From: Membranipora membranacea
Lineage: Eukaryota > Bryozoa > Gymnolaemata > Cheilostomatida > Membraniporidae
DNA length: 64,000 nt
Assembly: GCA_914767715.1 (NCBI GenBank)
Contig: OU612068.1
Span: 30,568,001 to 30,632,000, forward strand
Reading direction: 5' to 3'
Numbering within the stretch: the first letter of the stretch is position 1; each line of letters opens with the position of its first letter. This document shows, one piece after another, positions 40,565-53,022 of this stretch. Made by a program: the position numbers and the translations under genes. Under the pieces are notes generated by a model that saw only the letters and a program-made list of their open reading frames with translations, was not told where the DNA came from and did no database searches.

Positions 40565-40981
40565 CTTTTTAGCAATCCACATAACACACATAGAACTATA
40601 GATGCCATTATTGTATTATCCCTAAAAAGTGTGGCTGCAAAACACATGACCTCAATCTACCTGTACACAATTCATCATCAAACTAGAGATGATACAGTAT
40701 ACTGTTAACCTCCATCTAGCTGGGGTATCATAATCAGAATTTCCCCTCAGTCAGGATCAGTGAAAACAACCTGTTGCTCTTCCGGCTGCATAACTTACAT
40801 ACCAAGTTTCACTGATGCAACAATATGATGCGTCATTTCTTTTTACAACAAAGTCTCAAACAGAAAAAGGTGGAAACATTAAATTGTCGACATGATTTGG
40901 AAAATCCAATGAGAGCCTTAAAGGCGGTGAGGATTACCCTCGACGAAGTTCTCCCCTAGTCATCCTCTCTGAGAGAGACCA

Positions 40982-40989
40982 TATAAAAG
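40982..40989 (+). promoter_or_regulatory. TATA box of cluster gene 1
   Basis: TATAAAAG, 104 bp before the start codon, within a block conserved in all three paralogues (GAGACCATATA...GGGC, then TTACCTGAGCTTGAGAAT). Confidence 0.75.
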
Positions 40990-41085
40990 GGCTAGAAAAT
41001 TATTTTTGATACCAGCATCGTCTTACCTGAGCTTGAGAATCATTGCATCTCATATCTTAAGTGTTAAGAGAGTCAAAACTAAGAA

Positions 41086-43458
41086 ATGGCAGCCGGAGCA
41101 GCAGATTTTATTACAGCTATCACTGTTATGCTGATTGTTAAGCAGGTATGCAGTATACTTTTTTACATTTCATTTCACATTTATTCAGCATTACATTTTT
41201 TTCTTATAAAGATAAAAATGTTCTGGTCAACAAAATTTACTCACAAAATTTAGTACAGTTGCTTTTGAAATTAAGGCTCATTTCTACAATTTGTTGTTGA
41301 TATTTTTATTTTTGTTTTTATTTTATTTTTTGATCACAATGACAGTACAACCAAACCAGGCCTAAATGATCCACAACAATTTTCTCTGAATTTTATATTG
41401 AAAAAGTTCCGCTCAGTTAAACAAGGGCAATCTGTACTTTCACATCTGAAATATATTTGATGGAGGATATTTTAATTTTCCAATAATTTTCTTTTCGAGG
41501 TTTTAACCTTTTAACCTTTTTATTTTACTAATCATCGTAGGTTATTGAGTGAATATTTAATTAAAGTAACAAACCATGATGATTTGATAAGGTGTATAGT
41601 ATTTTCTTCCAGGTGACAGAGGCGATGCCTACAACCACACCACCCAATTCCACTTCATCAATGATACAGTCAGGATCTGATTACTCTAATGAGACCTGTT
41701 ACAGGATCACCACCTTCGATTACAGGCCATTCAAACTCTCCAGTGCTGGACATGTGCTTGTTGATGATTCACAAAATGGCAACAACCATGGTAAGATTTG
41801 TTGGTGTAATATGATAAATACTATAATAACATTATTATACAATGCATCCTCGTTACCTCCTAGCAAACCGCAATAAAAAAAATTGACCCAGCTATCTACA
41901 TTATTTTTCTTAGCTCATTTTCCACAAGCTGACCTGACCACAGATGCATTATCGAACCTTCATCAAATCCACATTATTACTTCTATGAGCTCCAAAATTA
42001 CCATGCCCTTGTGAACGTTCACAGCCTGCCTTAGTTTTATGGAAGATTTACGTTACTTAATTCTCATTGTTCATTTTTTAGTATAGTCATGTCTCTCTCA
42101 TTTCTTTCATTTCCAAAAGTTGGCTGGATAAAAATCCCAGAATGCATTTCCTTATGATGGTCTTCTTTTTTACAGATTTTGTGATGAGGCCTTTAGACCC
42201 ATATGATCACTCAGCCATGCTCAGTATTGAGCAGGGGATTGTGTTTCTATGGAGAATTATCTCCCCCGGTTTTATTACTGCAGCAGGACAAACTAATCAG
42301 CAATACTACCTGTCAGCCAACTCATGTGGGGATGACTTACGGGCCAAACCAAAGGTGAGTTTAGTTATAAAACATCTCATTCACACAGACGCAAAGCGAC
42401 AAAATGATCCTTGTTTATGATACAGGGTGTTTGAGTCATAACAGCTTCAGGGTCATTAGGCTGTTTTAACTTTCTGATGTTTTTTAAGGTATTAACTGGA
42501 AACGCATATCATGGTTAGAGATAAGCAAATTGTAGTTTGCTTGTAGCGTCTTCACATTGGCTCTTTGAAAGTAATTTTAAACCCTCAAATTTTGGTTGTG
42601 TTATATTAAATAAAATACGGTTACGTGAAGCATGTTTGTATCTGTCTGCAGGGACAAGACCTGCTAAGTACACTTGAGATTTCTGTCAGATGTTGAGTTT
42701 TAATTTTATTGTGTAAGAAAGTTGCTTTGTATTGTAGAGAGCTGAAGATAAGATAGAGAGAGATGGACATTTCACCAGACACAGAGCTGCTGAAGATCTC
42801 ACATTTAGGTAAAAGCCTTATTATAACTTAAGCCAAAACTACATCTCAGACGCATTCATGGATGCTGCTTATCTCACCATATCCTGTTAATGTCCCTTGA
42901 GTAATATTCATAGTCAAATTAAAATTATCATGGTTTTTCAAGGATTGATAGAGTATAACACCATGATTGTTCTGTCATTCTTTCAATTTCTCAATTATTT
43001 TGTAAATGGAGATGTACACAGTACTCAAGGTGACAGTTGGCATAACATCCGTTTGAAATGGTTGATTACTTGCTTATCATCAAACGGTTGCAATATTTGA
43101 GACACGTATTTCTGGAACTATGACCAGATATCATTTCAAACCTTTTATTGATATTACAGATATCAGCTGTACAACATGACTGACTGCTATGTCCACATTC
43201 ATAACTCAGGTCGGGTACAAGCTATGCAGTATAACGACACGCCCCCTTCTACCCTGTTCCAAAACATCCAACTCCCAGTCTATAATTCCTTCACTGACCT
43301 AAAACTTCAGGTAAGCACATGGCAATTCTATAAGCCTCAAAAAATATGCTTTGCAGAAATCTGTTCCCTCAAATATTGAGTTGAACAAATAACAGGAAGT
43401 AGATGATGTGATTCACATTGAGTACTTTTTCTTTTTGTAGACTGCGGATTGCTACTAA
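41086..43458 (+). CDS. Unrecognised secreted cysteine protein, paralogue 1
   Basis: Six in-phase exons, 41086-41145, 41613-41790, 42176-42354, 42738-42808, 43160-43310 and 43441-43458, encode about 218 residues. Exon 1 and the start of exon 2 form a hydrophobic signal peptide (FITAITVMLIVKQ...). The mature protein has four cysteines shared by all three paralogues (NETCY, NSCGD, TDCYVH and the C-terminal DCY), suggesting two disulfides. N-glycosylation sequons are NST, NET and NMT. Conserved blocks are MRPLDPYDHSAM, GIVFLWRIISPGF, RAEDKIERDGHFTRH and VHIHNSGRVQAMQYND. The stop comes two residues after the last cysteine. I do not recognise the family. A compact all-beta extracellular domain is a guess. 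Confidence 0.85.
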
Positions 43459-45093
43459 ATGCGGCATGTATTTACGATTCGGCTACAAGATAAAATCACT
43501 TCCCACTATGTCTTTCTTCACATCTGTGCTTTTCAGCAAGGATTATAGCAATAAATGATAGTAATATACAATGTTTTACTTAGAGGCAATTAAATTTCCG
43601 CAACCCTTTGTTTATATAGTAGTTTTCCTCCCTCATTCAATGGAGTGACAACTCTTGTTGCAGTGATTGTGACCTTGTTTACACCAGGGAGTTTGGGACA
43701 TAACTCCCTGTTTACACCCATAATATCTTCATATTCCTCATACTGTACTGTTCATATTATCTCAGACTCTTACAAACATCTTTACATGACCAAGTAATGC
43801 AAATATCAGACTATTTTTAAATATTTTTGTAACGAAACCAGCAAACTTTTTGTTGTACATGATCAATATATTTCTACCATAAAGCATAATAAGATTTAAT
43901 TGACTATAATAAATATTTAATTTTTAAGAAACAAAAGGTAATATTGTCCACAATATTACTAGATATTTGCTGCTTTCAAACAAAAAAATATGTAATCGAA
44001 CATTAACATAACATGCAAGGTACAATATCCTATGGATAATATATTATTCAAGATCATATCTATAGTGTGTACCGAGCCTATGCTGACCTCCTTTGAATTA
44101 TCATTTCATATCAATCAATGTCATCAACTTATGCTGTCTTTAAAAACACTTGACCCAAAGCCAGAGGTAATATCTAGTAATGTGAGTATTGCTGTGAGGC
44201 TGATTCTCATGAAAATCTGAAATTCTGACAGGTTAGTATTTTGAGTATAAAAGATGGGCTACACTTAAAACAGATTTTGCTGACCAGGGAGGTAAATCTA
44301 AGGTGAAGGTGAAGGTGAAGGTCTCATTATTACAATTACGTAAGTCATAGTCCAGACCCCACTATAAGAGAAGCCAAAGTAATGTTGGTGTTTTATGTCC
44401 AAAAATATACACATTCAAAAACGAAATATGCTAGTTGCTGTGTGTAATAGGATCGTGACTAAGATGCTGGAAATCCCCTTTATATGGATTATAATTCCAT
44501 AATCATAATCTTGAGGTGTGTGAGAGCAAATATTTCGCAAGAAAGCCCAATAAAAACTAGTACGAGTGATAAGATATAACTTAGGCAACAGAGAACTTTC
44601 CCTTGCGCAGATACAGGAATAGGATCTTCGGTTTAGAAATAACCTCATCTGAAATTGTTCTCCATTCTTAAATGCGTTAACATTTTACACAGCCGCTGTT
44701 ATGCAACACAGTGTCAATAGACGAAATAAATCTATGTCATATCTGGCCACCCCTATCTCTCCGGAACCAGACTTAAAAGTGCCAACAAATTGCTTCAGCT
44801 TTAATCTTCAGTGCCCAAATCATTCCATCGCATGACGTAATTCTATATCCGTCCATCATCAAACCCACTCAAAATCAGTAACTACTGATTTGGTATATTA
44901 CAAGTCGTTTTAATGGTCAAAAATAATAATGCCAATATAGTAACAACCTGGGATATAAAAGTCTAAAATCATTACTTTATTATAGCTCATCACAGGTTAT
45001 CAAGACGGAAACTCTAAATTGATATGTTTAGCTAATCTATCCCAGGTAGCTATATGGAAATATAGTTTTGATTAATTGCATTTCATGAGTGAG
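43459..45093. other. Spacer between cluster genes 1 and 2
   Basis: About 43620-43690 (CCTCCCTCATTCAATGGAGTGACAACTCTTGTTG in pieces) is homologous to 47890-47950 and 53230-53275 after genes 2 and 3, so the duplication unit includes the 3' flank. No additional gene is seen. Confidence 0.5.
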
Positions 45094-45103
45094 GGGGTTT
45101 CCC
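45094..45103 (+). promoter_or_regulatory. NF-kappaB site upstream of cluster gene 2
   Basis: GGGGTTTCCC, 443 bp upstream of the TATA box, in the shared context TTTCATGAGTGAGG... CTTTTTAA. Confidence 0.6.
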
Positions 45104-45536
45104 TTTTTAATCCATCCAAAGTACACACAGGAGAATGAGTGCTCGTGTTGTATTATCCCTAAAAAGGCTGGCTGCAAAACATAAAAGTCCCTATATCTGA
45201 CTGTACACCATAAATGCTGGATCAGGGATGATACAGTACTGCTTTCTACCATCTAGCTGGCTGGTTGATTCTCAGAACTTCCCCTAAGCAAAAACAACCT
45301 TTCACTGTTCATGGCTACTATCTTACATACCCGATTACATTGATGCAACAGTACGATGCGTCATTGTGCCATCCTACGATTCGGCATATGCGGCTACGCG
45401 TATCTCATACCATAGAATTGATTGGTAAAAACATTCAATTGTCGACCAGGTATGGAAAATTCAAAGAGGGCGCTTCAGGCGGTGAGGATTACCCTTGTCG
45501 GCATTCTCCCTTAGTCAGTCCTCCATCGAGAGACCA

Positions 45537-45544
45537 TATATAAG
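45537..45544 (+). promoter_or_regulatory. TATA box of cluster gene 2
   Basis: TATATAAG, 118 bp before the start codon, in the conserved core-promoter block. Confidence 0.7.
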
Positions 45545-45654
45545 GGCTACAAAATAATGATTGCTACCAGCTTCATCTTACCTGAGCTTGAGAATATTCT
45601 ACTTATGAGAGCAAAGTTATCTTTAAATCTCAAAGTTAGCTTATCGAGTTAAAA

Positions 45655-47727
45655 ATGGCAGCAGAAGCAGCAGTTTTTATGTCAGCTATCGATACAGTTA
45701 TGATAATCACTAACGTATGTAATATTCTTATATTTCAATAACTCGGTGCATATTTTAAATTAAATCAAAATAGTTTTTTGTTGTTGTTGAAACTTTTGTG
45801 ATTTTTTATGTGATACTTAACGAATTTCAATCTTGTTTTGAAGTAACATAATTTATTAATAATTCAAAAGATTCCATGTATTTTTTTTCGTAAAGTAAAG
45901 AGACTTTAGATACCAGAGCTCATAGAATCAGGTGAATTGATATTTATTTACATGGCAACTTTTTCTTACAAACCGAATCCAGATTTAACTCAATCTAATA
46001 ACGGCACTGCATTTTATTATCCCACAGGCGGCAGTGGCAGAGGCGATGCCTGCTAGACGAGACTACACCACACCACCTGATCACACTTCATCAACGATAC
46101 AGTCAGGATCTGATTACTCTAATGAGACATGTTACAGGATCACCACCTTCGACTACAGACCATTCAAACTCTCTAGTGCTGGACATGTGCTTGTTGATGA
46201 GAGACGAAATAGCACCAACTATGGTACGATAACCATTGCTTTTGTAGACTTGTTCTAAACAAAAGAAAAAAATTGACCAAAATATTTTATGACTGAAAAT
46301 AACAGTAAGACTCATTATCAGATGTTATAGTTGGGCTAGACACTATAAAGAATTAAATTCCAAACTTGAATTAATTTGTTATCAAGTTTGTCATACTCAG
46401 AACGATCTTCTGCATGATAAAATTGTAAAAACAACTTATTCGTTATGTTATGGTCTCATACCTTTGCAACAGTGATGTATTACCCTCATATAATTCATGG
46501 TAAGGTTGAGTTCATGGGATGCATGACAAGTGACGAGTAATTTGTTATGAGATTTTGTATTACATTATCGATCATATTATGACAAAAAAATGAAGCATTC
46601 ACAGTCTGCTGTCTCCGCATCTATGTGATGATCCTATTTATTACAGATTTTGTGATGAGGCCTTTAGATCCATATGATTACTCAGCTTTGTCAAGTATTG
46701 AGCAGGGGTTTGTGTTTCTATGGAGAATTATCTCTCCTGGTTTTATGTCTACAGCAGGACAGACTAGTGAGCATTACTACCTGTCAGCTAACTCTTGTGG
46801 GGATAACTTACAGGCTAAACCTAAGGTGGGTTTATTTATTAAATCTTTCATTCTGTTAGTAAGAATACTGACACCAAAAGACTAAATAATTCATGTATTT
46901 TGTTATTTTAATGTCTCAACACATTCCATGTGAAAAAGTGTCAGTAAATTCTGTAGAATTTAGTCAGCATCTCTTTGATTTTCTGACTATGTTTGTTTAC
47001 TAATGTGCCTTGTATTGAAGAGAGCTGAAGATAAGATAGAGAGAGATGGACATTTCACCAGACATGGAGCCGCTGAAGATCTTACATTCAGGTAAATATC
47101 TTATCTTTCAAGCCTTGCCAAGCACAACAATCCAAGGAACTAAAGCTCGGACACATCCATAGCTAGTTGCCTATCTCATCATATCACTAGTGTTATGTAT
47201 ATGAAAAATTTCAAATCGTATACTTGTTTTGTTACAATCACACTTTCTCAAATTTTAACATATATAATATTATAATACATTAGTAAGTACCTTCTGAGCG
47301 GTCAATCCTTGGCATCTGACACAGGTGATAACTTTCTTATCATCAAAAGATTGCAAAGCTTGAGACACTTTTTATGCATACAATACACCCCAATATGACT
47401 CCCAACTGTTTTATTGATATTACAGATATCAGCTGTATAACATGACGGACTGTTATGTTCATATTCATAACTCAGGTCGGGTCCAAGCTATGCAGTATAA
47501 CGACACGCCTCCTACTACCCTGTTACAAAGGTTCCCAGTCTATAATTCCTTCACTGACCTAAAACTTCAGGTATGCACATTACAATTTCCAAAGTCTTAA
47601 CACCAGATACACACCTGACCGTTTGATCTCGAATTATTAAATAAAGCGCGTAAGTAAAATGAAATTTAATGATGATCCTTGATCATCAGGCTTACTATTT
47701 TATTTTAAGACTGCAGATTGCTACTAG
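45655..47727 (+). CDS. Unrecognised secreted cysteine protein, paralogue 2
   Basis: Exons 45655-45714, 46028-46223, 46647-46825, 47021-47091, 47426-47570 and 47710-47727 give about 222 residues. Exons 1, 3, 4 and 6 have exactly the lengths of paralogue 1. Exon 2 is 18 nt longer (mature start AEAMPARRDYTTPP), and exon 5 is 6 nt shorter, changing the loop before VYNSFTDLKLQ to LLQRF. The loop before the exon 2 boundary reads DERRNSTNYG, adding a sequon. Cysteines and the MRPLDPYD, FLWRIISPGF and IERDGHFTRH blocks are conserved. All splice sites look intact, including an AAG acceptor before the last exon. Confidence 0.85.
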
Positions 47728-48884
47728 CCACAGACCAACAACTCGGGAGCCGGATAAAATCAACCCATGGCGGATCTCTCTATCTCTACCAAGGCACCTG
47801 AATATGTCCTCAATTAATGTTTAAACCAACCAATAACTGTGTTTTGTAAAGAGGCAGATGATAATAAATGATCAGCAACCTTATATTCAAATAGGAGTTG
47901 TCCTCCCACATATATTGGAGTGACAACTCTTGTTGCAGCGTATGTGACCTTGTGTACACCAATAATGACTTAATGTTGTATAATCACTGATTTGTATTAT
48001 AAATCAGTGTGTATAATACATAATATATGACACCCTTACATCTGATTTAACTGCCCATCAATGCAACACAACCCGATGCAACTGTATAACTATTTTATCT
48101 TTTTTTTTTATAATGTAATAAAACCAGTGATATTTTTATGAAACATGATTGTGACACCATCCCCTAGTTATACTGCCATAAACTCTTATGATATTTTGTT
48201 AACTATCATAACTATTTCCTATCATTTGAATTTAAATAAAATAGGATATTGTTCACTAATGTCCCAATTACAGTGATTCCACTAATTCGGTGAATAAAGG
48301 ATGCTACTGAATATAAAGTAACTAGATGCCTGTAGGATGAGTAACAATATAATATTGAGAATGTGAACATAGTTCATCTGTAGTTGGTTTGGCCAATCGA
48401 CAATGACCTCTTGTGTATTTTTTTTTCATATCAGTCATTGAGATGAGACGTATGCTGTCTTAAGGCTAAGACACATAAAAGTATACAGATTCCAAAGGAA
48501 AAGACTTAGCAGAAAGGGATAATCCTGCATTGGCCTAGTGTAAACGTCAGCATTAGTAATTTCATCAGGGTGGATTTTATCAGACTTGGTCCTAATATGA
48601 GCCGACGCAATTTTGGATTAAAGGCATCTGCAACTTTGAAAACCCTGTATTTGTAGTATAAAAGACGGTAATTATTCGCAACAGAATTACTTCTTTATTT
48701 ATATGGGGAGGTAAACCTAGCAACATAATTTCCCAACCAGTTAGCTGCTACAGATTAACTCTTGATGACCATATGAAGGTCATTTTGGTATGGGCCACAA
48801 ACCAGACAACCAAACAACATTAAATATTGTTTGTTCATGCAGTGATAGGGTTCTGAATGTAATACACTATTTTTTGTCTCCCTT
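47728..48884. other. Spacer after cluster gene 2
   Basis: Includes the shared 3' flank (about 47890-47950). Otherwise no gene signal. Confidence 0.45.
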
Positions 48885-49251
48885 TTGATTTAAAAGAAGG
48901 GGAATAGATTTGACTTTGGTGCAAAAGGGAAAGGGCTCATATTGGTAAGATCTTATCTTATCAGAGACTAAGAATATATATATATATATAATAACCTTAA
49001 TCTGTAATCTTATCATTCATACTTTAATGAAAACAGAAGAAGGACTTTTGCTTGTTAAAATCAAATCCAAATAATGAGATGTTGGAATTCCCCTTTATAA
49101 TCAGTTTCAGCTTTCAGTATGAATGATAAGATCACAGATTAAGGTTATATATATATATATATTCTTAGTCTCTGATAAGATAAGATCTTACCAATATGAG
49201 CCCTTTCCCTTTTGCACCAAAGTCAAATCTATTCCGCTTCTTTTAAATCAA
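48885..49251. mobile_element. 367-bp fold-back (TIR) element
   Basis: The left arm (about 48885-49024, TTGATTTAAAAGAAGG...) and right arm (about 49116-49251, ...CTTCTTTTAAATCAA) are near-perfect inverted repeats of about 130 bp around a loop of about 90 bp. Both arms contain a (TA)n run that differs in length. There is no coding capacity. It lies between cluster genes 2 and 3. Confidence 0.85.
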
Positions 49252-49320
49252 TAAACTCTCTCTCCCCGAGCTGGACAGGGAGTTCATTCATTGTCTGCAG
49301 GTGACAGCTGTATGTTATTA

Positions 49321-49600
49321 TCAATGGTATTTCATGAGTGATCGTCTCAGGGGGTTTCCCTAGCCCTGTGTACACGGCCGTGTGAACAGGGCTAGGATTT
49401 CCCTATATTAACTATCCAAAATACACACAGGTGCCTAAATGCTATTGTCGTACTATCCCTTATATGATCGGCTGCCAAACAAAAGTTCATTAGCAGCCTA
49501 TATAGTGTTCTTCCTAAAATCAGGGATGATACAGTAATACAATCTTACCGCTAGCTTGGGAGTCAAATCGCAGAACTTCACCTGTGGGTAAATTCAAGTA
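49321..49600 (+). pseudogene. Orphan copy of the cluster promoter region
   Basis: This stretch aligns with the regions starting at 40540, 45080 and 50565: CATGAGTGATCGTCT, GGGGTTTCCC (49351-49360), AAATACACACAGG, GGGATGATACAGTA and CTAGCTTGGGAGTCAA. It is not followed by a TATA block or any exon of the gene. A 38-bp palindrome (49359-49396) interrupts it just after the kappaB core, with TTTCCCTA on both sides. I infer a fourth duplication whose gene part was lost, or a duplicated enhancer. Confidence 0.65.
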
Positions 49601-50579
49601 AAGGTAGTTTACTGAGAAAATGACCTGTGTTTTTGAAGACTGGACTTTTTGTTAGTAAAATATTGTTGCCGTTTCCAAAACCCATGATAACGGAATCATC
49701 CACTGGACATAGTGATATTCTAGTCTAGTCTAATCCTCTTTTTAAAGTTAAGACCCCCCATGGGACTGCTGTAACAAACATATCTATATGGCCGAAACAG
49801 TGAAATCCGCAACACTGATAACGCCACCCACTTTTTCAAGAGCTCACAACAACCAAATCCTATTGAAATACTGTGTTTTTAGATGCTAAGGCAAAAAAAA
49901 CAAAGCAGCCAGTTCTTCAGTTATTTCAGTTACCCATAAAACCTAAAGATTCTGAAGTATAGTCATAAGTACACCTACAGCAGTGACAGAATTGATAAAT
50001 TATCTTGTGTCAAACTGGTCATGATATCTGCAACATTCTATCAATAATGTGGTTAAAAATGCCAAATAGAGAAAATCCTCTCATTGATTGATGGAGTCAA
50101 CAGACCCCCTCAAGTCTCCACTCTTCCTCTGAAAAATTAGGATTACCAAAATTAGCATGCCGGTTGCGCTTAATTATCTCCTCAGAAACAATGACCAAGT
50201 TATAATACAGTGTCATTCACAGAAAATAGATATGTGCCGGGATAGCTGGTAGTAGCATTTCATTATCAATTCAATTCGCAGTCCCCTCCCTGTGGTTAAT
50301 ATGTGAGCTAACCAGCTATCCCGCTATAGCGCTTGAACTAAAAGTATCATAGCGTCTTCAAAAACTATCCTGGGTAGTTTAGTATTGGCAGTAAATTCTG
50401 CTATGGTCTTCTCAGATAATTTTTAAAAATCAGATTAGATTTCTGTCAAACTCTACGATCAGTAGATTAATAGCTCATCAGATTATGGCTTGTACACTAA
50501 TATCCTTGTATCCTTGCAATCTTCTTGCAGGTTTACTGTATGTAATTATCATTTTGATTAATGGCATATCATGAGTGAG

Positions 50580-50589
50580 GGGGTTTCCC
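50580..50589 (+). promoter_or_regulatory. NF-kappaB site upstream of cluster gene 3
   Basis: GGGGTTTCCC, 431 bp upstream of the TATA box, in the shared context CATGAGTGAGG... CTTTTCAA. A near-match GGAACTTCCC also lies at about 50741. Confidence 0.6.
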
Positions 50590-51010
50590 TTTTCAATACA
50601 TCCCAAATACACACGGTGTTGTATTATCCCTAAATAGAGTGTCTGCAAAACACATGGTCTATATTCAGTGTCCATGCAGTTAGAATTAGCTAAGGGACAT
50701 ACAGTACTGCAACTTAATATAAGTTGGGGAGTCAATTCTTGGAACTTCCCCTAAGTTACTGACAGTGAAAACAACCTGTAACTGCACCTTCCTCATATAT
50801 TACCCAGTCTCACTGATGCATAAATGGTATGCGTCATTGCGATCTCTTCATTGAATACATCATAATACAGCTCATCCCATGGAACAGGATAGAGAAAAAT
50901 CAATGTCGGCCTGAAATGGAAAATCCAAACAGAACCAAGAGGCCAATGAGGATAACCCTTTTTGGAGTCCTCCCCTAGTCAGCTCTCTCTCTCTCAGAGA
51001 GACCATACCA

Positions 51011-51018
51011 TATATAAG
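51011..51018 (+). promoter_or_regulatory. TATA box of cluster gene 3
   Basis: TATATAAG, 122 bp before the start codon, in the conserved core-promoter block. Confidence 0.7.
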
Positions 51019-51132
51019 GGCAAGAAAAACTATTTTTGCCACCAGCTTTACCGCCTTACCTGAGCTTGAGAATATTTTAATTCTAAGCGCAACCTTATTT
51101 TTAAATCTCAAAGTTAGATGATTAAGTTAGAA

Positions 51133-53022
51133 ATGGCAGCCAAAGCAGCAGATTTAATTTCTGCTATTACTGTAGTGCTTATTATTATACAGGTATGCAG
51201 TGTAAATTTTTTTCTCCAATATTGCATACATTATTTGTTTTCAAATTGGCAAGCTACTGGTTTTTGATTGCCTTATTCCTTTCAAAGCGAGTGCGTCCCC
51301 TTTTCTTTACATGGTTTTCACATACTAGAACTTGACATTTCTCACTTGCTTGATTGCCTTTTTGTAATAGACTCACTTTTGTATCTGGTTTCTTTTTTGG
51401 TGACACATTTTTGGTCCATATTCGACATTATTTTTCTCATCAGTCATGAAAACAAGATTGGAAATAACTCACATATTATGTTATCTATTTAAAGTTCAAT
51501 AGCATTCATTTTAAAATAGGTATTATTTGAGATTGTGTTTTTTTATGACTATCATTAAAATAATTTTCATTTTAAACTACTGGCACATGCATACTGACAG
51601 CGCAATCAATTTCACTCAATCTGATGCTCATTTTAAATATTTTCTTACAGGCGGCCGTGGCGATGCCTATTACCACTACCTCACCGCCTAATCACACTTC
51701 ATCAATGATACAGTCAGGATCTGATTACTCTAATGAGACCTGTTATAGGATCACCACCTTCGATTACAGGCAATTCAAGCTCTCTAGTACTGGACATGTG
51801 CTTGTTGATGATTCACAGAATAGCAACAGCTATGGTAATATAAAAATGGCAAAACAGAAATAGAATTCATTAAATTGCTACAAATCAGTACCTGTGTAAC
51901 CACATTGAAAGCTAACTGAGCTCATCCCCACTATTTCACTGAAGACTATCGCTGAAACATGTACTAAGATATCCCAGAAGGCATCTCAAAATTTAGATTC
52001 TTGGTGTTTGCATATTCAGATGTTCAACTATGGTATTATTTGTTACAGATTTTGTGATGAGGCCTTTAGATCCATACGATCACTCAGCTATGCTTAGTAT
52101 TGAGCAGGGGATTGTGTTTCTATGGAGAATTATCTCCCCCGGTTTTATAACTGCAACAGGACAGACTAGTCGGCAATACTACCTATCAGCTAACTCATGC
52201 GGGGATAACTTACAGGCCAAATCAAAGGTGAGTCAACAATGATTGCCTTTTTAAATTGGTACCAAACTAGCTTGTTGTGGGATAGAAATTTTTCTGTGTG
52301 CGATAAATCAGCCATATGTACTCGTCATGAAGCAATTAATTATATATTTAATAATATCCCATCCAAACTGCTTCATAATTTATTGTCATATAAATTGAAA
52401 ATGGCTGCGTTTATTTACTCAAATCTCCAACAAATTACTTATGGCCCCCCCTTGTATTGTAGAGAGCTGAAGATAAAATAGAGAGAGATGGACATTTCAC
52501 CCGGCATAGAGCAGCTGAAGATCTCACATTTAGGTAAATGTCACACCTTCCGGTTTCTAGTCTTAACATGATTCTAATTCAAACTCGGATACTACAGTCT
52601 TATTTTCCTCTTCATACGACGACAACACCCTTCTCTTTCCTAAACCATATTGCATTCAAGATTGAATTGCCATTTCTCAGCAGCCAGGAGACAATAGTAT
52701 TACTTATAATGAGATGGTTGCAATCCTCAAACCTTTCTTTATATTACAGATATCAGCTGTATAACATGACAGACTGTTATGTCCACATTCATAACTCAGG
52801 TCGGGTACAAGCTATGCAATATAATGACACGCCCCCCTCTACACTTTTACATACTTTCCAGATCCCAGTCTATAATTCCTTCACCGATCTAAAACTTCAG
52901 GTAAGCATGCAACCACATTATTTGAAACACTGAAACCCCAAATACAAATTTCAAATAACGAAATTTAAATTCAAAACTTAAGTGAATATTTCTTACTATT
53001 TTAGACAGCGGCTTGCTACTAA
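51133..53022 (+). CDS. Unrecognised secreted cysteine protein, paralogue 3
   Basis: Exons 51133-51192, 51651-51834, 52049-52227, 52463-52533, 52750-52900 and 53005-53022 give about 220 residues. The signal region is LISAITVVLIIIQAAVA, probably cleaved before MPITTT. Sequons are NHT, NET and NMT. Exons 3-5 are almost identical in protein to paralogue 1 (MLSIEQGIVFLWRIISPGF). Differences cluster at the mature N-terminus, the SNSYG loop and the LLHTFQIP loop, and the last exon reads TAACY instead of TADCY. All four conserved cysteines remain. Confidence 0.85.
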
